From positions 1-23,965 of the forward strand of contig CAYURH010000018.1 in assembly GCA_964447105.1 (NCBI GenBank): a DNA stretch of 23,965 nt, read 5' to 3'. This DNA is from CAYURH01 sp964447105. Lineage in GTDB: Bacteria > Patescibacteriota > Saccharimonadia > Saccharimonadales > EFPC-124. Under the pieces are notes generated by a model. The model had not been told where the DNA came from and did not search any database. It saw only the letters and a program-made list of their open reading frames with translations. Of this stretch, positions 1 to 8,249 are shown in pieces (within the stretch, counting starts at the first letter, position 1; the number at the start of each line of letters is the position of its first letter). The position numbers were made by a program, and so were the translations under genes.

Positions 1-1
1 G

Positions 2-74
2 TGGAGCATATCGGATTCGAACCGATCACCTCTTCCATGCCATGGAAGCGCTCTACCAAATGAGCTAATGCCCC
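2..74 (-). tRNA. tRNA-Ala (anticodon GGC)
   Basis: Read on the minus strand, the sequence folds into a full cloverleaf. The acceptor stem GGGGCAT pairs with ATGCTCC (one G-T pair), the D-loop contains GG, the anticodon loop is ATGGCAT, and the T-loop is the canonical TTCGAAT. The discriminator base is A and the first C of a probable encoded CCA is the first base of the window, so the CCA tail continues outside. The anticodon GGC reads GCC/GCU alanine codons. A TATAAT box lies upstream at 109-114. Confidence 0.95.
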
Positions 75-108
75 TCATGCCTGGCAATCGCCGCGAGGAC
101 TGGGGCAA

Positions 109-114
109 ATTATA
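109..114 (-). promoter_or_regulatory. -10 box of tRNA-Ala
   Basis: A perfect TATAAT on the minus strand, about 35 bases before the mature tRNA 5' end. No convincing -35 hexamer is visible at 16-18 bases upstream, so the call rests on the -10 box and its position. Confidence 0.5.
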
Positions 115-134
115 GCAGATAACAGATTGTCGCG

Positions 135-593
135 CTAGCCTTGATTGAGGTCAACGTGCCAATAGTACGCATCGGGATCGCGGTCGTCAGATAGTCGAGA
201 ACCATGCTCTATGGGTGTACGCCGGGCGTACGAATTGCTGACGTAGCGATTGTCGCCCACGTAAATCCCTAGATGGTCAGACACATCATTGGCCGGCCAA
301 TGCACCACTGCACCAGCGATGGGTTCGTCGATTTCATACCAGCCGCGTTCTTTCATCTTGGCCAATGTCGTGGCGATGGTGCTATGCGCGCTGTCGTCGA
401 GCAAGCCAAACATACACAATATACTAGACACAAAGAATGCGCAGGATAATTCGCCGCCCTGCATGGTGTCATGTTCTTCGCGTGTTTGTTTGTCGCGCAC
501 GTACATGTGTTGGAACATAGTGCTGCCAACAGCGGCGCGCGCAGTAGCGATCATGGTTTTGCGACGGAGTTTAAGCAGATTGCTGTCCGGCAT
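135..593 (-). CDS. NlpC/P60-like cysteine hydrolase, second tandem copy
   Basis: This 152-aa protein is a paralog of the upstream gene product; the two align over essentially their whole length. The likely catalytic Cys is C51 in SCAFFVS and the likely His is H107 in DHLGIYVG, following a GAVVHWPA strand. That order resembles the Cys...His layout of NlpC/P60 and CHAP peptidoglycan hydrolases, but the fit to a named family is loose. No signal peptide or membrane segment is seen. A longer frame is open to 707, but the ATG at 593 starts the protein at MPDSNLL, exactly where its paralog starts (MPDNNLQ). It overlaps the end of the upstream gene by 23 bases and has no good ribosome binding site, so translational coupling is likely. 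Substrate unknown; a cell-wall or amidase role is only inferred. Confidence 0.75.
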   Translation of the reverse strand: MPDSNLLKLRRKTMIATARAAVGSTMFQHMYVRDKQTREEHDTMQGGELSCAFFVSSILCMFGLLDDSAHSTIATTLAKMKERGWYEIDEPIAGAVVHWPANDVSDHLGIYVGDNRYVSNSYARRTPIEHGSRLSDDRDPDAYYWHVDLNQG

Positions 594-1050
594 TTGCGTC
601 GTCGAGCTTAGAATGCCAATAAAACGCATCGGGCCGGCGGCCTGCCGGGCGTTCGGGGCCGTGAGTTTGGGGGCGGCCTTCTTCGCTGTAGTTGCTAATG
701 TAGACATGTTCGCTGATATAAAAACCTAGGTGTTGGTGGCCTTCTGCGTCAGCCGGCCAATGTACGACTGCGCCAGGCCTGGGTTGGTCAATCTTAAACC
801 AGCCGTTTTCTTCCATTTTTTGCACCGTGGTCGGAACAGTGGAATGCGCATGGTCGATCATCATAAACAGCGACAACATGCCAGATACAAAATAGGCGCA
901 TGACACGCGGCCGTCTTGCATGGTGTCGATTATCTCACCAGATTGTTTATTTAATACATATGTATGGCGAAAAATTTCAGTACCTACTGCAGCCTGCACA
1001 GCGTGCATCAGGTTTTTGTGTAGAAGGAATTGTAGATTGTTGTCAGGCAT
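571..1050 (-). CDS. NlpC/P60-like cysteine hydrolase, first tandem copy
   Basis: A 159-aa soluble protein. Cys51 (SCAYFVS), the GAVVHWPA strand and His107 (HLGFYI) suggest a papain-like NlpC/P60 or CHAP fold with a Cys-His pair, the kind used to cut peptidoglycan peptides or amides. The core PDAFYWH near the C-terminus is shared with the downstream copy (PDAYYWH), while the last 15 or so residues are unique. No signal peptide is visible, so action outside the cell would need an unrecognised export route. The start has no Shine-Dalgarno; instead GATAAT lies exactly 6 bases before the ATG, as expected for a leaderless mRNA. The tandem copy overlaps its 3' end. The family assignment is an inference from motif order. 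Confidence 0.75.
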   Translation of the reverse strand: MPDNNLQFLLHKNLMHAVQAAVGTEIFRHTYVLNKQSGEIIDTMQDGRVSCAYFVSGMLSLFMMIDHAHSTVPTTVQKMEENGWFKIDQPRPGAVVHWPADAEGHQHLGFYISEHVYISNYSEEGRPQTHGPERPAGRRPDAFYWHSKLDDANAGQQSA

Positions 1051-1055
1051 AAAAT

Positions 1056-1061
1056 CATTAT
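1056..1061 (-). promoter_or_regulatory. -10 box placed for leaderless transcription of the hydrolase pair
   Basis: On the minus strand the hexamer GATAAT is followed by GATTTT and then the ATG at 1050. This puts the expected transcription start on or next to the A of the start codon. No Shine-Dalgarno and no strong -35 box are present. The same 6-base spacing recurs at several other genes in the window. Confidence 0.4.
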
Positions 1062-1090
1062 CTCACAGAGCGAATATTTTGCTAGTTTAA

Positions 1091-1116
1091 AAGGCGCTTC
1101 CCATCAGGAAAGCGCC
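1091..1116 (-). terminator. Rho-independent terminator after the DUF4352-like gene
   Basis: On the minus strand GGCGCTT and AAGCGCC form a 7-bp stem, extendable past a bulge by a TCC/GGA pairing, followed by TTTT. It sits about 130 bases after the stop of the DUF4352-like gene and before the hydrolase pair, which separates the two transcripts. Confidence 0.7.
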
Positions 1117-1247
1117 CGCTTGATGCGCGCCCACCCGAGGTTCTTTTTGCTCAATTGTTTTTGTATTATGTAACCCTCTGCGCCAAGAACCCCTAGCGCA
1201 TCAGCTTGATTACACTATTACACAAAGCTGCTTATGCTTCAAGTTAT

Positions 1248-2222
1248 TTATAGACTAACTTCGGATGCAAGAGTCGCTTTTTGTCCGTCGGAGCCGAGTT
1301 TTACATACTCTTGATTGGTGACAATACTGAATGTTTCGCCTTTGTCTACCTGGAATACATACGATCCTTTTACCTGCTTGCCGCCATCGATTTCTTGAGC
1401 CACCATAGCGTCAGCTACATCTTCGTCGGTGGCATATTCTGCGGCGCGCAAACCGCCCGCGCTGTTTTTGGCTTTGAACTGACTACTACTAAGATAGAGC
1501 GACGTCTTTTTATCGCGATTACCTACCACGAAGCTCACTCGCACAAACTCTTTGCCGGCATTTGGCTTAAAATATTTACTGCTCGACACGTAATTACGCT
1601 CAACGGCCGTAACCATATATGTCAGCCCATCACTCAAACTAACCTGCTGTTTGATCTTGGCTTTGATTGATTGGTTTTTGATGGTTTTGTCGGTGTCGAT
1701 CAGATTGCTAAGATCCAACGTGCCATCAGGGCGATCCATCACATCCGGCGTACCGCCAATGTTACCCAATAAACCAGCGGGGCCTGAACCGTTTTGGTTG
1801 AAGAATAAGAAATAGCTTGCGGCGCCCGCGCCGGCGAGCAACAACACACCGGCGACGACTGCGATGATCATAATTGGTGGACGAGAATTGGTGCCATGGT
1901 GCGCAATAGGCATAGCCGGCTGTGGTTGCTGGGGTGGCATCTGCGCCATGGGCTGGGACTGCGAATGTGGCGCAAATGGTGAAGGGGGCTGGACTGGCGC
2001 AGCAAATGGGTTTGGTGCTGGCGCGGGTTGCGCAGGCTGCATATTCGGCTGCGGCGTAAAGGGCTGAGGTTCGACAGGTGCAGCCGGTGCGGCCATAGGC
2101 GCTGGTGCTGCAGCATATGGCTGAGGTGGAGCTGCCGGCGGCGCAGGAAACGGCGTTGGTATAGGCTGTGACGCAGGTTGTGGCTGGGGTTGATATGGTT
2201 GGTTCGGGTCCATTGGGTTCAT
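1248..2222 (-). CDS. Proline-rich membrane-anchored DUF4352-like protein
   Basis: A 324-aa protein with three parts. Residues 1 to about 110 form a low-complexity Pro/Gln/Ala linker rich in PQP and APA repeats. Residues about 116-140 are one hydrophobic membrane helix (IMIIAVVAGVLLLAGAGAA). The rest is probably an extracellular domain of the DUF4352 (telokin-like) type, with the pattern of a long beta strand, GKEFVRVSFVVGNRDK and a later LSSSQFKAKNSAGG. DUF4352 proteins are secreted or anchored domains of unknown ligand in Gram-positive and CPR bacteria. The topology suggests a cytosolic proline-rich tail and an outside domain. The start has an AAGGAA site 7 bases before the ATG, so this gene is leadered. 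It is monocistronic with its own terminator. Confidence 0.8.
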   Translation of the reverse strand: MNPMDPNQPYQPQPQPASQPIPTPFPAPPAAPPQPYAAAPAPMAAPAAPVEPQPFTPQPNMQPAQPAPAPNPFAAPVQPPSPFAPHSQSQPMAQMPPQQPQPAMPIAHHGTNSRPPIMIIAVVAGVLLLAGAGAASYFLFFNQNGSGPAGLLGNIGGTPDVMDRPDGTLDLSNLIDTDKTIKNQSIKAKIKQQVSLSDGLTYMVTAVERNYVSSSKYFKPNAGKEFVRVSFVVGNRDKKTSLYLSSSQFKAKNSAGGLRAAEYATDEDVADAMVAQEIDGGKQVKGSYVFQVDKGETFSIVTNQEYVKLGSDGQKATLASEVSL

Positions 2223-2263
2223 ACTGTGTTCCTTGGTTATGCTTATGATATCACGCCGCAGCG

Positions 2264-3181
2264 CTATGATTTGCGAAGTTTAAATATGTGAACTTTTTTG
2301 CCAGCCACCACAATATCGTATTGCTTCTCTACGACGAAACTCTGGTCGGCCGCCATATCACCCAGCCACGTGGCGGCAGTCACTATGACGGCACAGCCTT
2401 TGGCGCGCAGTACTCGGTGGATTTCGGACAAAGCACGATGATACAAATCTTTGAGCTCATGATCACCTACTTTATCGTAGTCGCCCCACGGCGGGTCAGT
2501 AATGACACGGTCGACACAGCGCGTCTCTAGATGCTCCATCTTGCGAGCGTCGCCCTGCATAGCGATGAGGTGCGGGATGGATTTGAGATGTGGAATCAAA
2601 TGTTGGTTTTGTTCAATAGCCATCACTTGTTGGCAATGGAATCCCTGCAAGCACTCACGCGGTATAGCCCCATAGCCGGCAAACGGATCCAGCACAATAT
2701 CGCGCGAATCCAGGCTGGCGACCAACCCCAATATATGCGCTAGCTCGGAGCGTAATTCACCCGGTTCCAGCCGACGCGTTTTGTAGCCGGGGCGCGGCAA
2801 GGCTTGGCCCCACAGCTCTTGGCCATCACCATGCTGCCACCACAACAGTTCGTATTGAGGTTTGTGCGCCACCAGTTGGTAGCCAGCGTCGATAACTTTT
2901 TGCTGCAAATCTGCCGGGATCGATGTCGATTGAGTGCCACGATACGCACGGATTTGCACACGCGAACCTCGAGGCCACTCTGGAATCTCGCCGTGCTTGA
3001 GCTGGCTGTAAACGGTATTGAAAAATCGCAAATCGCTGAGCTGTCCCACGGACATCTCGCTATCAAACACCACCAGACCATCTTGTATATCCCGCACTTG
3101 CAACTGAGCATTGGGAAACCGCTGCAATCGCGTGGCGATAATGTCAGAGCAACCGCTGATAAATGTGGCGAAATACATCAT
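2264..3181 (-). CDS. Trm11/UPF0020-type SAM-dependent RNA methyltransferase
   Basis: A 305-aa class I methyltransferase. The SAM-binding motif I is DPFAGYG at 165-171, and the catalytic motif IV is DPPWG at 229-233, the form used by N2-guanine or N6-adenine methylases of the Trm11/RlmL/UPF0020 group. The first 150 or so residues would be the RNA-binding part (THUMP-like), but I cannot identify it with certainty. The likely substrate is tRNA or rRNA; which base is unknown. The start is chosen at the ATG of an ATGA overlap with the stop of the upstream membrane-protein gene. A longer frame exists upstream but would run back through that gene. It is the last gene of the LigA-containing operon. 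Confidence 0.8.
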   Translation of the reverse strand: MMYFATFISGCSDIIATRLQRFPNAQLQVRDIQDGLVVFDSEMSVGQLSDLRFFNTVYSQLKHGEIPEWPRGSRVQIRAYRGTQSTSIPADLQQKVIDAGYQLVAHKPQYELLWWQHGDGQELWGQALPRPGYKTRRLEPGELRSELAHILGLVASLDSRDIVLDPFAGYGAIPRECLQGFHCQQVMAIEQNQHLIPHLKSIPHLIAMQGDARKMEHLETRCVDRVITDPPWGDYDKVGDHELKDLYHRALSEIHRVLRAKGCAVIVTAATWLGDMAADQSFVVEKQYDIVVAGKKVHIFKLRKS

Positions 3182-3861
3182 TTTACTTCCCCACTTTTGG
3201 GCATCACCCACAACGCCAATACCAGCGCAAATAGCACCGCAAAGCCGCACATGATTGACGGAATTCCGTCAATAGTACCTGGGTCAACAACATTTACCAA
3301 TGTAGTGGGTACGATAAACGCCAAATAGCCAGCGACCATCCCCCATTGCGCAGCTTTGGTTTTGGGCGTCATGAGTTGGCGCATGAGCCATATACCCAAA
3401 AGTAACCAGCCATAATAATAAAGCGTATACAACCATGCCGCAGCTGGTGCTACCTGAAAAATGACATAATTACCCAAGCAAGCATGCCCGGTCAATCCTT
3501 GCCCAACTAGCAAAAAATAAAACATAAAACCTACGGCCGTACCGTATGCCGGCAAAAGCAGAGAGCGCTTTTTAGCTTTGGCGATTGCGTAGGCCAGATG
3601 TATGCCCAGCGGCGGCAAAAATGTAATCGCCACATAACCAATTCGCGATGCCCACAACGAATCCACGGCCGTTGGCTGGCACACTGCATATTCGGCAGCC
3701 TGAAACGCCGCCAGCAAAAAGAGCGCGATCACCACCAGTCGGCCAACTTCGTTGAGTTTGTAGCGCATCAATACATAGATAGCTAGCGCGATTTCGATCA
3801 CAAACGTCGCCAGCATAACCAACGGCGAGAAACACGACAACCGCAAATCGCCCGGTTTCAT
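3178..3861 (-). CDS. Multi-pass (about 7TM) membrane protein
   Basis: A 227-aa protein that is almost entirely hydrophobic helices. I count about seven: residues near 10-30, 40-58, 70-90, 100-120, 130-155, 168-188 and 195-215. The shape resembles the 7TM sensor regions at the N-terminus of some histidine kinases, but no kinase, cyclase or other signalling domain is attached. No catalytic motif is seen and function is unknown. The start is the second Met, MKPGD, because its ATG overlaps the DinB-like gene stop as ATGA. The next gene begins in the same way at its end, so translation of three genes is probably coupled. Confidence 0.7.
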   Translation of the reverse strand: MKPGDLRLSCFSPLVMLATFVIEIALAIYVLMRYKLNEVGRLVVIALFLLAAFQAAEYAVCQPTAVDSLWASRIGYVAITFLPPLGIHLAYAIAKAKKRSLLLPAYGTAVGFMFYFLLVGQGLTGHACLGNYVIFQVAPAAAWLYTLYYYGWLLLGIWLMRQLMTPKTKAAQWGMVAGYLAFIVPTTLVNVVDPGTIDGIPSIMCGFAVLFALVLALWVMPKSGEVK

Positions 3862-4328
3862 AGCGCCCAATTCCGTTTAAACTGTTCAGGCAAATCCCAG
3901 CCTGCAAGCGTAAAGTAACTTATTAGCTGGCCGTGATGAATGCGCTCATGGCTGGCCAACCGGTAGACGTGCGATGCTGCCGAACGCGACACACCGGGCC
4001 AGGCCACCGTGGGCGCACCAGACTGAATGGCGTTTTGCCACAGCGCTTCAGCATCGTGTAGAATCTCTTGCAACTCTGACTTGGTGCGTAGCGACTGCTT
4101 ACTCGGCAACGACGCGTCGCCAAATGCCGCGAAATCCATAACGCCATCCTGAAGTGCGTTGGCATATACCACCTGCGTGCGCGCGATGCAGGCAAATTGA
4201 TACGACACCGGCTGCCACTGATCACCAGATGGACAAAACGCCAGCCTATCGTCGTCTAGCGCGTTTAAAATCTCCAATGTTTCGGAGCGGACGAATTGCC
4301 AATCTTTTTTGACTTCGTTTTTATCCAT
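3858..4328 (-). CDS. DinB-family protein (DinB_2-like)
   Basis: A 156-aa four-helix protein. The motif HERIHHGQL near residues 128-136 is the C-terminal His pair typical of DinB/YfiT-like metal-binding folds, and the PSGDQWQPVSYQ stretch matches the usual W-S-x-x-x helix entry. The His normally found in that first helix (H-I-A-x-x-E/D) is replaced here by the stretch FACIART, so the usual three-His metal site may be incomplete. Many relatives are thiol-dependent transferases (bacillithiol or mycothiol); whether this one is active is unknown. AAGGA 5 bases before the ATG serves as the ribosome binding site and overlaps the LigA stop region. Second from the left in an operon of mixed function. 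Confidence 0.8.
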   Translation of the reverse strand: MDKNEVKKDWQFVRSETLEILNALDDDRLAFCPSGDQWQPVSYQFACIARTQVVYANALQDGVMDFAAFGDASLPSKQSLRTKSELQEILHDAEALWQNAIQSGAPTVAWPGVSRSAASHVYRLASHERIHHGQLISYFTLAGWDLPEQFKRNWAL

Positions 4329-4329
4329 A

Positions 4330-6348
4330 TCATCCTTTTAGTATTTTTAGGAGCGCATCTTCGTCTATGATTTTGGTGCCTAATTTTTCGGCTTTGGTCA
4401 CTTTGCTCTGGCCCGGATTGTCGCCGAGCACCAGGTAGGTGGTATTTTTGCCAACAGAGCTTTGGAAGGTACCGCCCAGTGCGCGAATTTGTTCGCCTGC
4501 TTCTTCGCGCTCCATGTTAGTCAGGGTGCCGCTGATTACGAAGCCTTGGCCCTGCAGTGGGCCGCCAGTTCGCATGACTTTGGTGGGCACAACATTGGCG
4601 CTGGTAAATTTGGCGAGCAACTGTTGATGGCTGGCGGTGCCGAACCACGCCACAATGCTTTCGGCTACGACTTCGCCCACGCCTTCAACGTCTTTCAGCT
4701 CGTCGAGCGTAGCTTTGCCGAGTGCATCGAGCGATCCGAAATGATTCGCCAGATCCACGGCAGTCTGCGCACCAACGTGGCGAATGCCCAAGCCGTAGAT
4801 AAATCGGCTCAGTGGTGGTTGCTTTTTCTCAGCAATTGCAGCGATGAGTTTACTGGCTGAAATGTCGGCAAAACGATCAAGCGTAAGCAGCTGATCTTTT
4901 GTCAGACTATACAAATCCGCCGGATCGCGAATCAACTGCGCATCGAGGAGCGCCAGCACATTTTTTTGCCCCATACCTTCTATATCAAGCGCGGCCTTGC
5001 TGGCATAGTGCTGGATCTGGTTGTGTACACGTGCGGGGCAGGCTTGGTTGGGGCAGCGCCACACGGCATCGTCGGCCTTCAACTTAACCAGTTGCGTATT
5101 ACATTCAGGGCAATGCGTGGGCATGACAAATGGTTTTTCAGCTCCTGTGCGCAGCGTAGTAAGCACTTCTACAACTTCGGGTATAATATCGCCAGCTTTG
5201 TGCACGATGATGGTGTCGCCGACGCGCACGTCTTTGCGTTGCACTTCGCCTTCGTTGTGCAACGTGGCCATTTGCACAGTGCTGCCAGCCACAACCACTG
5301 GCTCCAGCACAGCTACAGGGGTAGCAGCACCGGTGCGGCCGATGCTAATGAATATATCTTTGACTTTGGTGGTAGCTTGTTCGGCTGGATATTTGTAAGC
5401 TACAGCGCCGCGCGGGGCTTTACCCACCACCCCCAAACGCGCAAACAGGGCACGGTCGTTGAGTTTGACCACCATGCCATCATTGTTGAACGGTAGTTTC
5501 TTGCGCTTTTCTTCCCAATCTCTAGCAAATGCCAGCACTTTATCGCTGCTGGGCTGCACCGTGGCTTGTTTGTTTACCAAAAAGCCCAGCTCGCTGAGTG
5601 CGTCATAGGCAAAACGGTTGGTCGGCACTTGCGACGCATCGTCGCGCTGCACGTCCCACGCCCGGAAATGCAGGCGACGCTCTACTACCAAACGCGGATC
5701 AAGTTGGCGAATAGCGCCGGCAGCGGTATTGCGCGGGTTGGCAAACAGTGGTAAGCCCTGCGCGGCACGAGATTTATTGAGCGCTTCAAAATCTTTTTTG
5801 TACATCACGATCTCGCCACGCACTTCGGTACGGCCACGCGTAAACAATTCAGTAGACTGAGTGTGGCGCAGGCGCAGCGGCACAGAGTCAAGTGTACGCA
5901 CATTGGCCGTCACGTCTTCGCCCACGGCGCCGTTGCCACGAGTCACACCGCGCACTAGCAAGCCGTCTTCGTATACAAGCGAGCATGCTAGCCCATCCAT
6001 TTTGATGTCTACGAAATATTCCAGCGCGGCTTCGGGCGCCAGTTTTTTGACACGCTGCTCCCAAGCTTTCAACTCTACGTCGTCGAATACATCATTGAGG
6101 CTAAGCATGGGCCGAGCGTGCGCGACGCTCACAAATTGTGGCGACGGCTCGCCCGCCACGCGTTGCGTGGGCGAATCGGGCGTGATGAGTTCAGGAAATT
6201 GCGCTTCGAGCTCGGATAATTCGTGCTTCAGGCTATCGGCAGCCGGCTCACTCATGATCGAGCGGTCATTTACATTGTATTCGTATCGATACTCGTTGAT
6301 GAGTTCGCGTAATTTGGCAATGCGCGCAGCCGCTTGTTTTTTATTCAT
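4330..6348 (-). CDS. ligA: NAD-dependent DNA ligase LigA
   Basis: A 672-aa ligase that seals 5'-phosphate/3'-OH nicks in duplex DNA using NAD+, needed for joining Okazaki fragments and for repair. Domains in order: Ia, adenylation domain with the AMP-accepting Lys116 in DIKMDG, OB fold, a four-Cys zinc finger (CPEC...CPNQAC), helix-hairpin-helix repeats, and a C-terminal BRCT domain (GFVISGTLTN...LVLGDNPG). The length is normal for the family. The N-terminal Ia motif, usually SDAEYDxL, is SEPAADSL here, so the conserved Tyr is missing while the rest of the enzyme looks intact. The start is the ATG in an ATGA overlap with the preceding membrane-protein gene; the upstream in-frame extension MLQVVSEFA would lie inside that gene. 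Confidence 0.97.
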   Translation of the reverse strand: MNKKQAAARIAKLRELINEYRYEYNVNDRSIMSEPAADSLKHELSELEAQFPELITPDSPTQRVAGEPSPQFVSVAHARPMLSLNDVFDDVELKAWEQRVKKLAPEAALEYFVDIKMDGLACSLVYEDGLLVRGVTRGNGAVGEDVTANVRTLDSVPLRLRHTQSTELFTRGRTEVRGEIVMYKKDFEALNKSRAAQGLPLFANPRNTAAGAIRQLDPRLVVERRLHFRAWDVQRDDASQVPTNRFAYDALSELGFLVNKQATVQPSSDKVLAFARDWEEKRKKLPFNNDGMVVKLNDRALFARLGVVGKAPRGAVAYKYPAEQATTKVKDIFISIGRTGAATPVAVLEPVVVAGSTVQMATLHNEGEVQRKDVRVGDTIIVHKAGDIIPEVVEVLTTLRTGAEKPFVMPTHCPECNTQLVKLKADDAVWRCPNQACPARVHNQIQHYASKAALDIEGMGQKNVLALLDAQLIRDPADLYSLTKDQLLTLDRFADISASKLIAAIAEKKQPPLSRFIYGLGIRHVGAQTAVDLANHFGSLDALGKATLDELKDVEGVGEVVAESIVAWFGTASHQQLLAKFTSANVVPTKVMRTGGPLQGQGFVISGTLTNMEREEAGEQIRALGGTFQSSVGKNTTYLVLGDNPGQSKVTKAEKLGTKIIDEDALLKILKG

Positions 6349-7358
6349 AGCAAACTCCGATACAACTTGTAGCAATACACGGCACCAAACAGCAAGCTAA
6401 ATGCGCCCAGGAATTGTACCACCAGCGGCACCAGCGGTAACCAGTCCAGATGGAGCCAGGCATCGAGATACAGCGCTGGCAGCAACACTACCGCCCACAC
6501 AAGCAAGATAATAGCAGCCAGCGTCACTACGCGTACGCCCAATTTCCAGCGTTGGCCAATTACCAATCGGCTCGATACCGACAACGCGCGCCACGGATAC
6601 ATACCCGGCATAGTAGCCGTTACCATAGCCAGCACCGAACCACTAATCCAATACAGCGACAATAGCGTAAGCAGCCCCGCCGCAAATGCAAACAGCATGG
6701 TTTCGACACCGCCCACCAACGTACCGTCAACCTGAGCTACAGTAAACGCAAACAACCCCACGGCAGCCGGCAGCAGCTGCGCAAAGATAATCAGCACCAC
6801 AATCGCCGCCGGTACAAACGGCGCGCAGCAATTATACAGCGCATCACGCACCTTCACCTGCTGGTCAGCTAGTCGCATACGCACCAACCACACCGTAGCA
6901 AGCCAAGCAATAAACGCTAGCAGCCCGGCCAAAAACTGCTGCAACTCGGTGGCAGTACTATTCAGCGTGCCACTGGCAGTACCTAGGAATAGTGATGTGG
7001 CGTTGATCAGCGCATCGGAACCACCGGTAAATATTTGTTGGCTCGCATCTTTGAGCGCCACAAAATCCACTTGGCTCAAACCACCCACCACCACGTAGCT
7101 AATTACCACATACAGTCCGCCCAACTTAAACAATGGCCAACGCTCACGCCACATAAACCCAAAACAACTTCTCACAAACGGCAGGAGCTTGACGAGCGGT
7201 TGCCCGCCCATTCGTTTTTGGTCGCGCTTGGCCGTGCGACGTAGGCTACGATGAGGGCGCGACGCGTTGTACACCATGGCCCGAGCACGGAACGTAGCGG
7301 CTTTTCGGCGAACAGCCGCTCGCGCACTGGCGGCAAGTTTTTGGGCTTTTGCTTTCAT
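6345..7358 (-). CDS. Multi-pass membrane protein with a basic N-terminal tail
   Basis: A 337-aa protein. Residues 1-60 are very rich in Arg, Lys and Ala and probably cytosolic; they could touch nucleic acid or the membrane surface. After this come about six hydrophobic segments (roughly 78-95, 140-160, 180-205, 220-245, 275-295 and 305-330). No catalytic motif is recognised; the layout recalls uncharacterised DUF-type membrane proteins of Saccharibacteria. It starts 3 bases after the htpX stop and ends in an ATGA overlap with ligA, so its expression is tied to both neighbours. Function unknown. Confidence 0.7.
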   Translation of the reverse strand: MKAKAQKLAASARAAVRRKAATFRARAMVYNASRPHRSLRRTAKRDQKRMGGQPLVKLLPFVRSCFGFMWRERWPLFKLGGLYVVISYVVVGGLSQVDFVALKDASQQIFTGGSDALINATSLFLGTASGTLNSTATELQQFLAGLLAFIAWLATVWLVRMRLADQQVKVRDALYNCCAPFVPAAIVVLIIFAQLLPAAVGLFAFTVAQVDGTLVGGVETMLFAFAAGLLTLLSLYWISGSVLAMVTATMPGMYPWRALSVSSRLVIGQRWKLGVRVVTLAAIILLVWAVVLLPALYLDAWLHLDWLPLVPLVVQFLGAFSLLFGAVYCYKLYRSLL

Positions 7359-7361
7359 TAT

Positions 7362-8237
7362 CTATAGCTTATCACCAAGCGCCCGTAGCCGAGCAATGCG
7401 ATCGTCGATAGGCGGGTGAGTGCTCAAAAACTTGGCCACCACTTCCCCTTTGCCCTTCAGTGGATTGGCGAAAAACAAGTGGGCAGTAGATGTATTTTGG
7501 CGCTTCATAGTTGAACCGTGATCACGGATTTTTTCGAGCGCACTAATTAACCCGTCAGGGTAGCGCGTAGTCAGTACGCCAGTACTATCGGCCAGATATT
7601 CGCGCTGGCGGCTGACCGCCAACTGCACCAACAAAGCAACAAAAGGCGCTAAAAATCCTGCGGCTATCGCCAACGCAGCAAATACCGACGGGCGGTCGTC
7701 GTCATCACCCCAAAAACCCATGTGCAAAAGTAAATCGGCAATAATTCCGATTGCGCTCACCAGACCAAAAACAATCATAGACACTCGAATGTCGTAATTG
7801 CGTATATGGCCCAATTCGTGAGCCATCACGGCTTCCAGCTCGGTGTCAGACAACATATCAAGCAACCCGCTCGTAACCGCGACACTAGCGTGTGCCGGAT
7901 CGCGGCCGGTTGCAAATGCATTTAAACCTAGATCGTCAATAATATAGACCTCTGGCATGAGTAGCCCAGTAGTGATGCATAAATTCTCAACCGCACGGAA
8001 CAACCGCGGGTTGTCGCGTTTTTCGATACGCTTTGCGCCGTTTACAACCAACGCTAGTTTAGATGCGGCGAAATATTCGAACGTTGCGTATAAAATGCTA
8101 CCCGCCACAATCCACCACAGCAAATTGATATCGTTGTACATCGTGCCCACTACCAACCCCAGCCCAAATATAATCACAACAAAAATCAGCATTATCAGAA
8201 ACGATTTACGCTTGTTGGCAGCGATGGCAGAATACAT
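7362..8237 (-). CDS. htpX: HtpX-like membrane zinc metalloprotease (M48)
   Basis: A 291-aa integral membrane protease. The zinc motif HELGH lies at 140-144, with a third ligand Glu213 in SRQREYLAD. Two hydrophobic helices at 12-32 and 40-58 precede the catalytic domain, and a further pair at about 155-205 follows it. M48B enzymes degrade misfolded membrane proteins, with the active site on the cytosolic side. A GGGAG ribosome binding site sits 4 bases before the ATG, and the gene follows lemA by 12 bases; the lemA-htpX pair is conserved in many bacteria. Confidence 0.95.
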   Translation of the reverse strand: MYSAIAANKRKSFLIMLIFVVIIFGLGLVVGTMYNDINLLWWIVAGSILYATFEYFAASKLALVVNGAKRIEKRDNPRLFRAVENLCITTGLLMPEVYIIDDLGLNAFATGRDPAHASVAVTSGLLDMLSDTELEAVMAHELGHIRNYDIRVSMIVFGLVSAIGIIADLLLHMGFWGDDDDRPSVFAALAIAAGFLAPFVALLVQLAVSRQREYLADSTGVLTTRYPDGLISALEKIRDHGSTMKRQNTSTAHLFFANPLKGKGEVVAKFLSTHPPIDDRIARLRALGDKL

Positions 8238-8249
8238 AGATCTCCCAGT

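Noticed and set aside
1864..2116. Small genes opposite or in other frames of the proline-rich region
   Set aside because: They are low-complexity shadows of the repeat-rich coding strand, without a start signal or sensible protein.
2264..6375. Reading of TGA as glycine, as in SR1/Gracilibacteria
   Set aside because: TGA ends several genes as ATGA overlaps here, proteins would not improve by read-through, and the tRNA-Gly has anticodon GCC, not TCA.
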